41,421 bases of DNA from Prevotellaceae bacterium (GCA_031258195.1 JAIRNF010000002.1:1-41421); one strand, 5' to 3'. Positions 7,557 through 17,370 are shown, numbered from the stretch's first letter. The notes: generated by a model from the sequence alone, not told the origin. Numbers and translations are program-made.

Positions 7557-7564
7557 CAAATTTA
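7557..7564 (-). promoter_or_regulatory. Candidate -7 box for the small ORF
   Basis: On the minus strand this reads TAAATTTG, an exact TAnnTTTG match, placing a start site about 25 bases before the ATG of the 66-residue ORF. No clear -33 TTTG was seen. Confidence 0.35.
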
Positions 7565-7825
7565 GCGATGAACTACGTGTTTTGTATTAACTTAATATGA
7601 ATATTTAGCTACTTATTTGTTGCGATATGTAATTATGCTCGTATTTGTTTTTTACAAAACAAGATGGATACCATGAATGTTTAACGAAATAGGAAAAATT
7701 ATAAAACCTTAACGCTTTTAGTATGAATGATTTTGTTAACCTTACTCGGTCTTCTTTAGGCGCAATAATTATGCCGTATTTGTAATAATATTTACTTTTA
7801 AGCTCATTTCATATAAAATATTTGA

Positions 7826-8614
7826 ATGTCTCGTAGTGCTCGGCTAACATTTTTAGGAACGGGAACGTCTCAGGGAGTTCCTGTAATAGCATGTTCATGT
7901 GATGTGTGCCGTTCAAGCGATGAACGCGATAAACGGCTCAGAACATCGGCAATGTTGGAGGTAGATGGTAAAGTTATTTTATTTGATGCAGGACCCGATT
8001 TTCGTCAGCAAATGCTTCGAGAGAACGTTCAGCGTTTAGATGCAATTCTTCTTACCCATGAACACAAAGACCACACTGCCGGAATTGACGATGTACGCGC
8101 GTTTAATTATGTAATGAGAAAGTCTGTAGATATTTTTTGCGAGAAAAGAGTAGAACATTCCGTTGTTAATGAGTTTTCATATGCTTTTGCCGACGATAAG
8201 TATCCCGGAACTCCTGAGATAACCTTAAAAACGATAGATGATAAAAAAGATTTTGTCGTTGCCGGTCTTACGGTTTGTCCTATTCGTATTGTTCACTTTA
8301 AGCTGCCGATACTCGGCTATAGAATTGGTCGATTTGCCTATCTAACGGATGCTAACCATATTCCGGAAGAATCATGGGAAAAGTTAACCGGAGTAGAAAT
8401 TTTGGCGTTAAATGCATTACGAAAAGAAAAACACCTCTCTCATTTTGCGCTAAATGAGGCGTTGGATGTTATTAACCGCATCGAACCTCAAGCAGCCTAT
8501 TTAACCCATATTTCTCACCAAATGGGTTTTCATAAAGAAATTCAGAAAGAGTTGCCTCAGAATGTATTTCTTGCTTACGATGGGTTAAAAGTCAATCTTT
8601 CCGGGATCATTTAA
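7826..8614 (+). CDS. MBL-fold metallohydrolase, PhnP-like
   Basis: A 262-residue metallo-beta-lactamase-fold phosphodiesterase-type hydrolase. The start FLGTGTSQGVPV is followed by a CSCDVC cluster, as in PhnP, which binds a structural zinc. The metal motif THEHKDH is near residues 76-82, with later ligands in RIVHFK, LTDANHI and the terminal THISHQMG. PhnP hydrolyses 5-phosphoribosyl 1,2-cyclic phosphate in phosphonate breakdown, but no C-P lyase genes are nearby. A housekeeping cyclic-phosphate or nucleotide phosphodiesterase role is therefore more likely here. Its stop overlaps that of the convergent AlkD-like gene by four bases. Confidence 0.88.
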   Translation: MSRSARLTFLGTGTSQGVPVIACSCDVCRSSDERDKRLRTSAMLEVDGKVILFDAGPDFRQQMLRENVQRLDAILLTHEHKDHTAGIDDVRAFNYVMRKSVDIFCEKRVEHSVVNEFSYAFADDKYPGTPEITLKTIDDKKDFVVAGLTVCPIRIVHFKLPILGYRIGRFAYLTDANHIPEESWEKLTGVEILALNALRKEKHLSHFALNEALDVINRIEPQAAYLTHISHQMGFHKEIQKELPQNVFLAYDGLKVNLSGII

Positions 8615-9348
8615 AGATAAGGAGCGGCATTCTCCATTTCCATATAATGCTCTTTCTCTTTTTCATCAAAATGCTCAAGAGCGTAACGTAAGCTGATCCG
8701 GGGCATGGTTGCTGCATATTTATCTAAAAACTCTCGTTCTTTGTCTATATCTCGTTTACCAACTTCGCGAAGCATCCAACCAATTGATTTTTGAATAAGA
8801 TCGTGAGCATTATCCATTAACATTTCGCAAATGGCTAAGGTATCGTCAAAATGATTATGTTTAATGAAGTAGAATGTAGATAGTATAGAAATGCGCTGTT
8901 TCCAAAGGTTATCGGATGCGGCAAACTCATATAGTAACGTTTTGTCTTTATCAAATAAGTATCCGCCTAAAATGTTAGGGGCGGCTAAATCTACCAGATC
9001 CCAGTTGTTTATGGCGTCAATGTTTTTCATGAAACATCCTACTATCGCTTCCCGTTTTTTAGCGTCTTTGGTTTTCTCCATTTTATTGACAAGCATTAGC
9101 AATGCCGTCATTCTTATTTCATGATAAACAGATTTTAAAAGCAGCGTAATCCCGCCAAGCGTAATGTCGTTGTAATATTTTTTAGCAATAGCCCTCTGCT
9201 TCGGGACTATAACTCCCAGAAACTTATCGCCTTCCGCATATTCGCCTTTGCGTGTTTTGAAGAACCCCCTAAGCTGTCTCGCTTTCTCTTTATCGGCGAA
9301 CGCTTGAAGCTCTTTTTTTACTTGGGCAGGAACATATTTGCTCTCCAT
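8611..9348 (-). CDS. DNA alkylation repair protein, AlkD-like glycosylase
   Basis: The 245 residues match AlkD, an all-helical HEAT-like-repeat glycosylase that removes 3-methyl- and 7-methyl-purines without base flipping. The catalytic segment reads INNWDLVDLAAPNI, giving the Trp-x3-Asp pair that corresponds to W109/D113 of Bacillus cereus AlkD. LWKQRISILSTF and QKSIGWMLREVGKRD are also typical. The gene is single on the minus strand and convergent with the MBL gene. Together with dinB it gives a loose DNA-damage neighbourhood, although the genes are not co-transcribed. Confidence 0.93.
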   Translation of the reverse strand: MESKYVPAQVKKELQAFADKEKARQLRGFFKTRKGEYAEGDKFLGVIVPKQRAIAKKYYNDITLGGITLLLKSVYHEIRMTALLMLVNKMEKTKDAKKREAIVGCFMKNIDAINNWDLVDLAAPNILGGYLFDKDKTLLYEFAASDNLWKQRISILSTFYFIKHNHFDDTLAICEMLMDNAHDLIQKSIGWMLREVGKRDIDKEREFLDKYAATMPRISLRYALEHFDEKEKEHYMEMENAAPYL

Positions 9349-9496
9349 AGGATAATGATTTTTTGTAAAGATAGTTAAAATTTTAAAATCCAGGCTATTT
9401 CATTGAAAAAGATCGTAGAAGACATGGCTGTTTTTTCTAAAAACAGATAATAGACCAATATGTTTAAAACCGGTAGAAATATACCTAATTACATAT

Positions 9497-9538
9497 ACGG
9501 CAACGCCCGCTAAACTTTGGTTTAGCGGGCGTTGCCGT
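9497..9538 (-). terminator. metK terminator hairpin
   Basis: A perfect 18-bp stem (9497-9514 with 9521-9538) with a six-base loop, 15 bases after the metK stop codon. The following tail is only moderately T-rich. Confidence 0.7.
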
Positions 9539-9553
9539 TATCTATAAGGGCTT

Positions 9554-10807
9554 TTAATCCAGCTTAAACTCTTTTCTAATTTTGTCAACATAGTCAAGTT
9601 TTTCCCACGCAAAAAACTCAACCTCTTTTACTTGCTTTTTACCGTTGCGGAATAGCTCTACTTTTTTCTTACAGTAATCGCGACCAAAGTGACCGTAAGC
9701 AGCTGTTTCTTCAAAAATAGGATAGGTTAGTCCGAATCTTTCAACGATTTTTGCCGGACGTAAATCGAATAGCTGCGCTACTTTTTCAGCAATTTTTCCG
9801 TCGGGTAGCTTAATGTGCTTTTTACCGTATGTATTTACATAAATGCTAACAGGTTTCGCAATACCAATGGCATAGGCAACCTGTACCAGCACTTCGTCTG
9901 AAATGCCTGCCGCAACAAGATTTTTCGCAATATGACGCGCGGCATAAGCAGCAGAACGATCTACCTTACTGGAGTCTTTACCGGAAAAAGCCCCGCCTCC
10001 ATGAGCACCCTTTCCGCCATATGAATCAACAATAATCTTACGACCTGTAAGACCGGTATCGCCATGCGGACCACCGATAACAAACTTGCCGGTTGGGTTT
10101 ACGTGCAAAATATAATCGTTTTTAAGCAGCCCCCGTACGCGTTTGGGTAAACGTTTCTTTACGCGAGGCAGAAGCACTTCCATAACGTCATTCTTTATGA
10201 CTTGCTGCATAGCCTTTTCGGCATCAAAGTCGTCGTGTTGAGTTGACACAACAATGGCGTGCACTCGTTCCGGAGCATTATTGTCGTTGTATTCGATAGT
10301 TACCTGCGATTTAGCGTCGGGGCGAAGATATTTCATTTTCTTACCTTCTCTGCGAATGGCAGCCAGCTCTTGAAGAATAATGTGTGATAGTACAAGCGAT
10401 AGTGGCATGTAGTCATCGGTCTCATTACAGGCATAGCCAAACATCATACCTTGGTCGCCGGCGCCTTGCTCTTCAGCCTTCTTTTTTACTACGCCCTGAT
10501 TAATATCAGGCGATTGCTCATGTATGGCAGAAAGCACTCCACACGAGTTGCCGTCGAACATATAGTCGGTTTTAGTATAGCCTATTTTATTGATTACCCC
10601 GCGTGTAACATTTTGTACATCAACATAGGCGGTTGAACGAACTTCGCCGCTAACAACGGCTAGACCTGTTGTTACCAACGTTTCACAGGCAACTTTAGCG
10701 TGCTCATCCTGACGAAGAAATTCATCAAGAATAGCATCTGAAATTTGATCTGCAACTTTGTCCGGATGTCCTTCCGAAACAGATTCTGAGGTAAAAAGAT
10801 ATCCCAT
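9554..10807 (-). CDS. metK: S-adenosylmethionine synthase
   Basis: Makes SAM from methionine and ATP. The ATG at 10805-10807 gives [20 protein letters not shown], the conserved family start, and 417 residues. A longer frame back to 10876 adds 23 unrelated residues encoded between the riboswitch and the real start, and is rejected. Signature motifs are [31 protein letters not shown] and the P-loop-like [19 protein letters not shown]. The gene is preceded by a SAM-II-like riboswitch and a TAnnTTTG box, so expression is probably repressed by its own product. Confidence 0.97.
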   Translation of the reverse strand: MGYLFTSESVSEGHPDKVADQISDAILDEFLRQDEHAKVACETLVTTGLAVVSGEVRSTAYVDVQNVTRGVINKIGYTKTDYMFDGNSCGVLSAIHEQSPDINQGVVKKKAEEQGAGDQGMMFGYACNETDDYMPLSLVLSHIILQELAAIRREGKKMKYLRPDAKSQVTIEYNDNNAPERVHAIVVSTQHDDFDAEKAMQQVIKNDVMEVLLPRVKKRLPKRVRGLLKNDYILHVNPTGKFVIGGPHGDTGLTGRKIIVDSYGGKGAHGGGAFSGKDSSKVDRSAAYAARHIAKNLVAAGISDEVLVQVAYAIGIAKPVSIYVNTYGKKHIKLPDGKIAEKVAQLFDLRPAKIVERFGLTYPIFEETAAYGHFGRDYCKKKVELFRNGKKQVKEVEFFAWEKLDYVDKIRKEFKLD

Positions 10808-10876
10808 ATCAAATAATACTTTATTTAGTGAATGAAATGGGAAAGATGAGGGCAAAACATAAATATGCTGATGCAA

Positions 10877-10925
10877 GTTTTAGCATTTTTTTGTGTGGTC
10901 GCAAGCAGCCCAAATCTTTCCACAA
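10877..10925 (-). promoter_or_regulatory. SAM-II-like riboswitch upstream of metK
   Basis: Read on the minus strand, the leader has the SAM-II class order. A P1 strand GTGG (10920-10923) is followed by GATTTG, a short loop, GCTTGCGACCAC (its CCAC pairs back at 10895-10898), then an A-rich run and ATGCTAAAAC. The last part would form the pseudoknot that covers the ligand. The family is known from alphaproteobacteria and Bacteroidetes, upstream of methionine and SAM genes. It ends about 70 bases before the metK ATG. Identified from memory of the consensus, by eye. Confidence 0.72.
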
Positions 10926-10939
10926 AAGTTTATTAAGCG

Positions 10940-10947
10940 CAAAGGTA
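10940..10947 (-). promoter_or_regulatory. metK promoter -7 box
   Basis: On the minus strand this reads TACCTTTG, an exact TAnnTTTG match. Transcription would begin just upstream of the riboswitch P1 strand, which supports both calls. Confidence 0.55.
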
Positions 10948-11170
10948 GCTATTTTTATTTGCAGAATAAAAAGTGATTTGCTGTTAGTAACTTATTTTCG
11001 GTGTTGATATCTTAAAATCTTGAAACGCAACTTATTATGAGATTTTTTTTTGCTGAAAATTGTTGTTAAAATTGTTGCGTCTCCGTATTTTGTTGTATTT
11101 CAAATTATTGAGCGTTCTCAAATAAATCTACAAGTAATTTTGCTGTAACATTTATGTAATTTTGTTAGCA

Positions 11171-11178
11171 TATATTTG
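11171..11178 (+). promoter_or_regulatory. -7 box for the TonB receptor operon
   Basis: TATATTTG matches TAnnTTTG. The start site would fall near 11185, leaving a leader of about 160 bases. That leader contains a hairpin (11208-11217 with 11225-11234, one mismatch) and a second small stem (11253-11258 with 11268-11273). The rest of the divergent region 10948-11170 is AT-rich, with nothing else recognised. Confidence 0.5.
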
Positions 11179-11344
11179 CATTGTTCTTTTAAACGAAGCC
11201 TATACCACGTTCTTTTCATTATAGGAATAGAACGGTAGAAAGAAAGCCGGCGATGCTAATAAGCGTATAGCATTAAGTACTAGGTTAAAGGATATTAGAA
11301 AATTTAAAATCACTAAAATAATTACTAACTAAACATTTTTAATA

Positions 11345-14089
11345 ATGAGAAAAAACCTATTTCGTTTCTTATTTGTGGCGGCCGCTTTGATTGGAACATC
11401 GGCTACGGCTATGTCGCAAGTAACAGTGAAAGGTCGCGTGGTCGACGCCGAGAGTAAAGAAGCGTTGATTGGTGCCGTTATTATGCCAGCCGACGGTTCT
11501 TCAAAAGAGGCTGTTACGGATGTTAACGGTGGCTTTACATTAAGCGTAGCGCCTAATGCTACTCTCTCAGTTAGATACCTTGGCTATAAAGAAGTAAAAA
11601 GGCAAATTACTCAGCAAGGTACCGTTGACCTAGGTACTATAGAGCTGGAGTATGATGCCTTTGCGCTAGACGATGTTACTATTACATCTTCTATTGCGGT
11701 GGCTCGTAGAACTCCCGTTGCGCTTTCTTCGGTAGATCCGATATTTATAGAAGAAAAGTTAGGAACGAGAGAGTTTCCCGAAATCTTGAAAGCCACTCCA
11801 GGCGTTTATGCAACAAAACAAGGCGGTGGATTTGGAGATTCTAAGATAAATATGCGTGGTTTTAAATCGGAAAACATTGCGGTTATGATCAACGGTGTTC
11901 CGATGAATGACATGGAATGGGGTGGTGTTTACTGGAGCAACTGGGCAGGTCTGTCGGATGTTACCCGTTCTATGCAAACTCAGCGTGGTCTTGGCGCGTC
12001 TAAAGTTGCGGCGCCTTCTGTAGGAGGTTCAATTAATATCATTACTAAAACAATTGATGCTGAAAAAGGAGGAATGATATCTTATGGTATGGGTAACGAT
12101 GGCTATAACAAAGTAATGTTTTCTCTTTCTACAGGTTTAACAGAGAGCGGATGGGCGCTAACCGTACTGGGGGGTAAAACTTGGGGTGACGGCTATATCC
12201 AAGGGACCGAATTCGATGGCTATAACTATTTCCTTAATGTCGCAAAGCGCATCAACGATAAGCACCAGCTGTCGTTAACCGCGTTTGGCGCTCCACAAAA
12301 GCACGATCAACGTAACAGAAACGATGGTTTAACCATAGAAGAATGGCAGAAGGTTAAGAATTACATGAATGGCGACTCTCCTTATAAGTACAACCCGACT
12401 TACGGTTACGGACTTAACGGCGAGAGAAAAACATCCGCGCGCAACGTTTATCATAAGCCTCAGATATCGCTAAACCATCTATGGCAGATAGATCAAAAGT
12501 CTAGCTTAAGTACGGCGCTATATACCTCAATTGGTCGTGGATATGGCTACGGCGGACAAGGTTTAACAAGCGAGTATAGAAATAAATGGTATGGTTCTAC
12601 AAATGGTATATTAAACACGGAGTTTAGAAAACCGGACGGTACATTTGCTTATGATGAAATCTATGCGCTGAATCAAGCTAGTACGGAAGGATCGTTAATG
12701 GCAATGTCAAAAAGCGTTAACGAGCACAACTGGTATGGCTTACTATCAACCTATACTACTAAGTTTGGAGATAAGTTCGATTTTTACGGAGGTCTTGACT
12801 TACGCTACTACAAAGGCGTGCATACCAATGAGTTGATTGACTTATATGGTGGCGATTACTTTATGGATGCTTCGTCTAGAGGAAGCGTCGTTGCGGTAAA
12901 TAATGCAGCAGCGGCAAATCCGAACTTTAAAAACGAAAAGCTACAGGTAGGCGATGTTGTTTATAGAGATTATGACGGATTCGTTGCTCAGGGAGGTATT
13001 TTTGCGCAGCTGGAGTATAACGCTGAGAAATTAAGCGCATTTGTCGCAGGTTCGCTTTCGAACTCCAGGTACTGGCGTAAAGACCGTTTCTATTACGATG
13101 CTGCTCACGCCGAGTCTGATAAGGAGGATTTTCTTGGTTATACAATAAAAGGCGGAGCTAATTATAACCTAACACAAAACCACAACGTATTTGCTAATAT
13201 TGGCTATATTAGCCGCGCGCCTTATTTTTCAGGCGGAGTATTCCTTTCAAGCGCGGTTAGCAATGTTACCAACCCTGATCCGGTAAATGAGAAAATATTT
13301 TCTGTAGAGTTGGGTTATGGTTATCAAAGTAAATTCTTCGCTGCGAATTTAAATGCTTACTATACTGAGTGGAAAGATAAGACGATGGCGAAGTCTAAGT
13401 TTATAACGGACGGAAACGGATCGGTTATAGATCAGATCGTTTTAAATATGAAAGGTGTAAATGCTACGCATATGGGTATAGAGCTGGATTTAACGGCTAA
13501 ACCTTTCTCGTGGCTTGATATTACCGGCATGTTTTCTATAGGGAGCTGGGAATGGACAAACGACCCTATTGGCTACTACTACGATTCGGGCGGGCAGCCT
13601 GTAAAAGGAGAGGGTAAAGATGCGAATGGACTCGTTATAATCGAGCATGCTACAGGAATTCAGTCACCAGATCATGCGTGGGCTAAATTAGGTTTGGACG
13701 GTGTTAAAGTGGGTGGTTCCGCACAAACTACCGCTGCTATTGGCGCAAGCTTTAAACCTCTTAGAGGGCTGAAGGTTGGAGTAGATTATACGCTTTATGC
13801 TCGTAACTACGCTGATTGGGATTTAAGCACAAGCCTTGGTTATAACGAATATAGACAGTACTCAACCCCTTGGCGTATGCCTTCTGCGGGAGTATACGAT
13901 CTTAGCGCCAGCTATAAGTTCGAAATAGGTAATATCGATGCCACTATATACGGAAACCTCGAAAACGTTTTCAATACAGAATATATAACAGACGCGTATG
14001 ACGGTGGTAATCACGACTGGAAAACTGCCTATAGAGTATTCTACGGTTTTGGACGTACCGGATCTGTTAGACTAAAAATCAGCTTCTAA
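11345..14089 (+). CDS. TonB-dependent outer membrane receptor
   Basis: A 914-residue outer membrane transporter. It has a signal peptide (about 1-25, ending TAMSQ) and an N-terminal carboxypeptidase-regulatory-like beta-sandwich (VTVKGRVVDAESKEALIGA to about 105). The plug (about 125-240) contains INMRGFKSENIAVMINGVPM and the GGSINIITKT closing segment. A long aromatic-rich barrel ends in VRLKISF, with the terminal Phe needed for BAM assembly. It lacks the long N-terminal extension typical of SusC. The substrate cannot be inferred. A lipoprotein gene follows after 19 bases and is surely co-transcribed; it may form a surface lid or accessory. Confidence 0.93.
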   Translation: MRKNLFRFLFVAAALIGTSATAMSQVTVKGRVVDAESKEALIGAVIMPADGSSKEAVTDVNGGFTLSVAPNATLSVRYLGYKEVKRQITQQGTVDLGTIELEYDAFALDDVTITSSIAVARRTPVALSSVDPIFIEEKLGTREFPEILKATPGVYATKQGGGFGDSKINMRGFKSENIAVMINGVPMNDMEWGGVYWSNWAGLSDVTRSMQTQRGLGASKVAAPSVGGSINIITKTIDAEKGGMISYGMGNDGYNKVMFSLSTGLTESGWALTVLGGKTWGDGYIQGTEFDGYNYFLNVAKRINDKHQLSLTAFGAPQKHDQRNRNDGLTIEEWQKVKNYMNGDSPYKYNPTYGYGLNGERKTSARNVYHKPQISLNHLWQIDQKSSLSTALYTSIGRGYGYGGQGLTSEYRNKWYGSTNGILNTEFRKPDGTFAYDEIYALNQASTEGSLMAMSKSVNEHNWYGLLSTYTTKFGDKFDFYGGLDLRYYKGVHTNELIDLYGGDYFMDASSRGSVVAVNNAAAANPNFKNEKLQVGDVVYRDYDGFVAQGGIFAQLEYNAEKLSAFVAGSLSNSRYWRKDRFYYDAAHAESDKEDFLGYTIKGGANYNLTQNHNVFANIGYISRAPYFSGGVFLSSAVSNVTNPDPVNEKIFSVELGYGYQSKFFAANLNAYYTEWKDKTMAKSKFITDGNGSVIDQIVLNMKGVNATHMGIELDLTAKPFSWLDITGMFSIGSWEWTNDPIGYYYDSGGQPVKGEGKDANGLVIIEHATGIQSPDHAWAKLGLDGVKVGGSAQTTAAIGASFKPLRGLKVGVDYTLYARNYADWDLSTSLGYNEYRQYSTPWRMPSAGVYDLSASYKFEIGNIDATIYGNLENVFNTEYITDAYDGGNHDWKTAYRVFYGFGRTGSVRLKISF

Positions 14090-14108
14090 ACTATAGATTG
14101 TAAAAAAT

Positions 14109-16022
14109 ATGAAAAGGATATTATTACCGATAGCATCACTACTGCTGTTTGTAGCGTGTGACGATGTTAATGATAAATTTGACGGGTTGGACGATATGGT
14201 GCGCCCCACCGATGTTAAGAAGATAGAATATACCCTTTCGGATGTAGATTATGCCGCTATTGCTAAGGATAAGAAAAATATAGAGATAGCAAAAACTAAG
14301 GGTGTTGAAGATGAGCTGAGCAAGCTAGGAACGACCATGCGCTTTTCTGAGACTTTACCGGCAAAATTGTACGTACCGGCATTTTTAGCAACAACATGGT
14401 ACACTGCGGACGACGGTTCGGCGGTAAAAGTAACATACAATAAGTATTTGGATTTGCCTGAGTATATAGCACGGCTGAATGGAGCTAGTATGTATAAGTT
14501 AGCTGCCGCCGATTACGAAACGGTTTGGGGGGCAGGTTCTGCCACTAACTTCTTTACTCCGGCGACACCCGCAAATACTAATATACCTGCTATTCTGGCA
14601 ACCGCTATTACCGATGCTGAAGATGGAGATATTGTAGCGGTTGACTATAACCGATCTGATAGCGAACCTTCTGGGGCGGTTGTGGCAATTAACGAAGATT
14701 TTAACGCGTTTACAGGTACCGTTACCCCCGCTGCTGTTGATGGTTGGAACCATGTGGATGTTACCGGAACCAATGTATGGCAAGGTCGTACATATAGCGG
14801 AAATGGTTATTTACAAGCATCTGCCTATAACGCGCCCGGAACAGGAACAATGGATGCGTATATGATTACACCTAAAGTTAGCGTAGTAGATGGTATGAAG
14901 CTGACTTTTGATGCCTGTTATGGTAACTATAAAGCAGAAGGAGGACGGATTGAAGTATTGGTTTCGTCTAACTTAGCCGGATTTACACCTGGTGATGTTG
15001 CCGCCGCCGCTTGGGATGATATTACAGCCAGCTTTACAATAGAAATACCTTCAGGTACCTATGGAGATTTACTCCCCGTTGGAGAGCATGATTTAAGTAC
15101 TTATGACGGGCAAGATATATACGTTGCATTCAGATATATTGGCGATAAGAATACAGACGCTACCACTACCGTACAAATAGATAATGTTGTTGTTAAGTCG
15201 GGCGGAGATGAGTTCTATGCGACAGCCGGCTTATTTAAATATAACGGAACGGCTTGGTCTGTATATTCTGGCGATGCATACCTGCTTACATTGGCGGACT
15301 TTAAGGCTATGGGTGGTAGCTATGATAACTTTAGCTCATCAATGAATCCGGATAATTATTTACCCACATTCTTAAAGCAAAAATATCCTTATGCTCAAAT
15401 AGACGATAAGATTGCGGCAACCTTTAAATACCACGACGGAACTTCAACAGCCATTCGCGCTGATGAATATACATATTCCGGTTCGGAATGGGTTAAGAAT
15501 GACTATACGGAAGTTGTAACCGACCAGTTTGTTCTAAATAACGGAGTATGGAATTTCGATCCAAGTATGCTTATTATTCTAAAACCGGGTAGAGAGCAGC
15601 CCGATATAGCACTATATTATCAGGCTATTGTTGATTATGTTATGTCTATACATGATACAGGATATAACCAAGTGGGTTATACTAATGCGGAGTACTACTA
15701 TGGTGCTTCTTCTTATCAGAATAACTTCGATTTCCGTATTTCGGCATGGAGAAATAGTCATGCTAAAGGCTCTGAATATGCTGGACTGAATGATGAAGCG
15801 CTTGAGGCTTTAATGTACGAAAGATTGTTAGAAGCATTTATCCCTGCGTTGAAAGCCAACCATAGCGATATGGCTCCCGTTGAAGGGCCTGAGGTATTCT
15901 GCACTATCAGATTCGGTATATACACCGGAAGTACAATAAATGAGTGTACGCACGAAATTAAGTACAAGGTTACGGCTCCTAATACATTTGAGTATGTTCA
16001 GGATTCGTTTAAAGAACTATAA
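14109..16022 (+). CDS. Surface lipoprotein with choice-of-anchor-J-like domain
   Basis: A 637-residue exported lipoprotein. The signal peptide ends in the lipobox LFVAC (Cys17), followed by Asp-Asp. About residues 195-370 form a jelly-roll-type domain of the choice-of-anchor J/cleaved-adhesin sort. It starts INEDFNAFTG and contains a DGWNH, a YMITPKVSV and a DIYVAFRYIGD segment, and closes with VQIDNVVVKSGG. The flanking segments have a Y-T-L-S-D-x-D-Y-A motif near the N-terminus and a related all-beta C-terminal half, as in many Bacteroidetes receptor partners. Co-transcribed with the TonB receptor. Inference: it binds or guards the same ligand. The ligand is unknown. Confidence 0.8.
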   Translation: MKRILLPIASLLLFVACDDVNDKFDGLDDMVRPTDVKKIEYTLSDVDYAAIAKDKKNIEIAKTKGVEDELSKLGTTMRFSETLPAKLYVPAFLATTWYTADDGSAVKVTYNKYLDLPEYIARLNGASMYKLAAADYETVWGAGSATNFFTPATPANTNIPAILATAITDAEDGDIVAVDYNRSDSEPSGAVVAINEDFNAFTGTVTPAAVDGWNHVDVTGTNVWQGRTYSGNGYLQASAYNAPGTGTMDAYMITPKVSVVDGMKLTFDACYGNYKAEGGRIEVLVSSNLAGFTPGDVAAAAWDDITASFTIEIPSGTYGDLLPVGEHDLSTYDGQDIYVAFRYIGDKNTDATTTVQIDNVVVKSGGDEFYATAGLFKYNGTAWSVYSGDAYLLTLADFKAMGGSYDNFSSSMNPDNYLPTFLKQKYPYAQIDDKIAATFKYHDGTSTAIRADEYTYSGSEWVKNDYTEVVTDQFVLNNGVWNFDPSMLIILKPGREQPDIALYYQAIVDYVMSIHDTGYNQVGYTNAEYYYGASSYQNNFDFRISAWRNSHAKGSEYAGLNDEALEALMYERLLEAFIPALKANHSDMAPVEGPEVFCTIRFGIYTGSTINECTHEIKYKVTAPNTFEYVQDSFKEL

Positions 16023-16057
16023 ATTAGGAACTATTTTTATTAGGATAAAGGAGCTAG

Positions 16058-16094
16058 AAAAAGGAGGTATTCATAATATGAACACCTCCTTTTT
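16058..16094 (+). terminator. Terminator after the TonB receptor operon
   Basis: An 11-bp stem (16058-16068 with 16084-16094) with an inner TTCAT/ATGAA helix, ending in a T run, 35 bases after the lipoprotein stop. It separates this operon from the phosphodiesterase gene. Confidence 0.85.
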
Positions 16095-16134
16095 CTATAT
16101 CTTTGTAGATACATTATACCTAACATGCCTATCC

Positions 16135-17352
16135 ATGAAAATGCGCTTTTTCTTTTTACCATCAATAGTAGTCTTTTCGCTTCTACTGCTTGGCTGTACT
16201 AGCTCATCTCAAAAAGAAAAGTACGTGGTTGTACTTTCGTTAGACGGATTCAGTCCCGATTATCTTGATAAAGCGCATACGCCAACCTTAGATTCATTGG
16301 CAAAAGTGGGTGTGCGTTCAACGCTCCGTCCGTGTTTTCCTAGCGTAACTTTTCCTAATCATTATAGCCTGGGCACAGGTTTACATCCCGATCATCATGG
16401 TCTTGTAAATAATACCTTTTATGATGCGGATTTTAATGCGATATATCGTATAGCCGACAGGCGGGCTGTACAAAACCCCGATTTTTATTTGGGGGAGCCT
16501 ATATGGAACACAGCGGAAAAACAAGGCATACGCGCGGCGTCTTATTTCTGGGTTGGTAGCGAAGCTCCTGTACAAGATATGCAGCCTTCTATTTGGAAAA
16601 AATTTGACAGCTCCGTACCGTATAAAGACCGTGCAGATTCAGTAGTTGCTTGGCTACGGCTGCCGGAGGATATACGTCCTCATCTAATTATGTGGTATAT
16701 TGAAGAGCCCGATGCTGCCGGACATAATTATACCCCCGACTCGGCAGCAACTTATCGTATGGTAGAGCATTTAGATAGCGTTTTACATTACTTTTTTAAT
16801 GAGGCACGAAAGCTAGAACAGTTTGAACAGATAGATTTTATTGTTCTCTCAGATCATGGGATGGCAACGTATGTTCCTGAAAAATATGTAAACCTGAACG
16901 ATTATCTCCCGATAGATAGCTTTAACTATGTATTTGAAGGAGTTCCGCTATTTCTTTATCCTAAAGAAACATATTTGGAAACAGCCTATGAAAAGCTTCA
17001 AAATGTTCCTAACATAAAAGTGTACAAAAAGGAGAATATGCCCGAAAAATATGTGTACGGAACAAATTCTCGTATAGGCGATCTTGTTGTCTTGCCAAAT
17101 ATCGGTACCTATGCCCATTTTAGGGCGGAATCGGCTCCAAAGCTAGGAGGGGCGCATGGTTACGATAATTTTGCTCCGGAAATGGAAGCAATTTTCTTTG
17201 CTGCCGGACCATCTTTTAAAGAAGGGGCTGTATTCCCTGTAATGGCTAACGTAAATATTTATCCTTTAATTGCGCATATACTTAACCTAAAGCCCGCAAA
17301 GAATGACGGGGATATAGAATTGGTAAAGAAGTTGCTAAAAGAAGAGAAGTAG
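16135..17352 (+). CDS. NPP-type alkaline phosphatase superfamily phosphodiesterase, lipoprotein
   Basis: A periplasmic, lipid-anchored enzyme of the ectonucleotide pyrophosphatase/phosphodiesterase group, which hydrolyses phosphodiesters or pyrophosphates. The start MKMRFFFLPS gives a lipobox LLLGC with Cys21. Metal ligands are visible in order: D37 (SLDGFS), nucleophile T72 (PSVTFPNH), D and H in EEPDAAGH, DH in LSDHGM, and H in GGAHGYDN. Length (405) is normal. The open frame extends further upstream, through the terminator hairpin, and that extension lacks a signal peptide; the start used here is 16135 (16141 is equally possible). The substrate is not known. Confidence 0.9.
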   Translation: MKMRFFFLPSIVVFSLLLLGCTSSSQKEKYVVVLSLDGFSPDYLDKAHTPTLDSLAKVGVRSTLRPCFPSVTFPNHYSLGTGLHPDHHGLVNNTFYDADFNAIYRIADRRAVQNPDFYLGEPIWNTAEKQGIRAASYFWVGSEAPVQDMQPSIWKKFDSSVPYKDRADSVVAWLRLPEDIRPHLIMWYIEEPDAAGHNYTPDSAATYRMVEHLDSVLHYFFNEARKLEQFEQIDFIVLSDHGMATYVPEKYVNLNDYLPIDSFNYVFEGVPLFLYPKETYLETAYEKLQNVPNIKVYKKENMPEKYVYGTNSRIGDLVVLPNIGTYAHFRAESAPKLGGAHGYDNFAPEMEAIFFAAGPSFKEGAVFPVMANVNIYPLIAHILNLKPAKNDGDIELVKKLLKEEK

Positions 17353-17370
17353 TAAAAAAGGCTTAACGAT

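Noticed and set aside
10808-10876. Upstream extension of MetK
   Set aside because: These codons fall in the riboswitch-to-start spacer; [17 protein letters not shown] is the conserved start.
15940-16134. Long N-terminal extension of the NPP phosphodiesterase
   Set aside because: It overlaps the preceding lipoprotein gene and its terminator and would bury the lipoprotein signal peptide.
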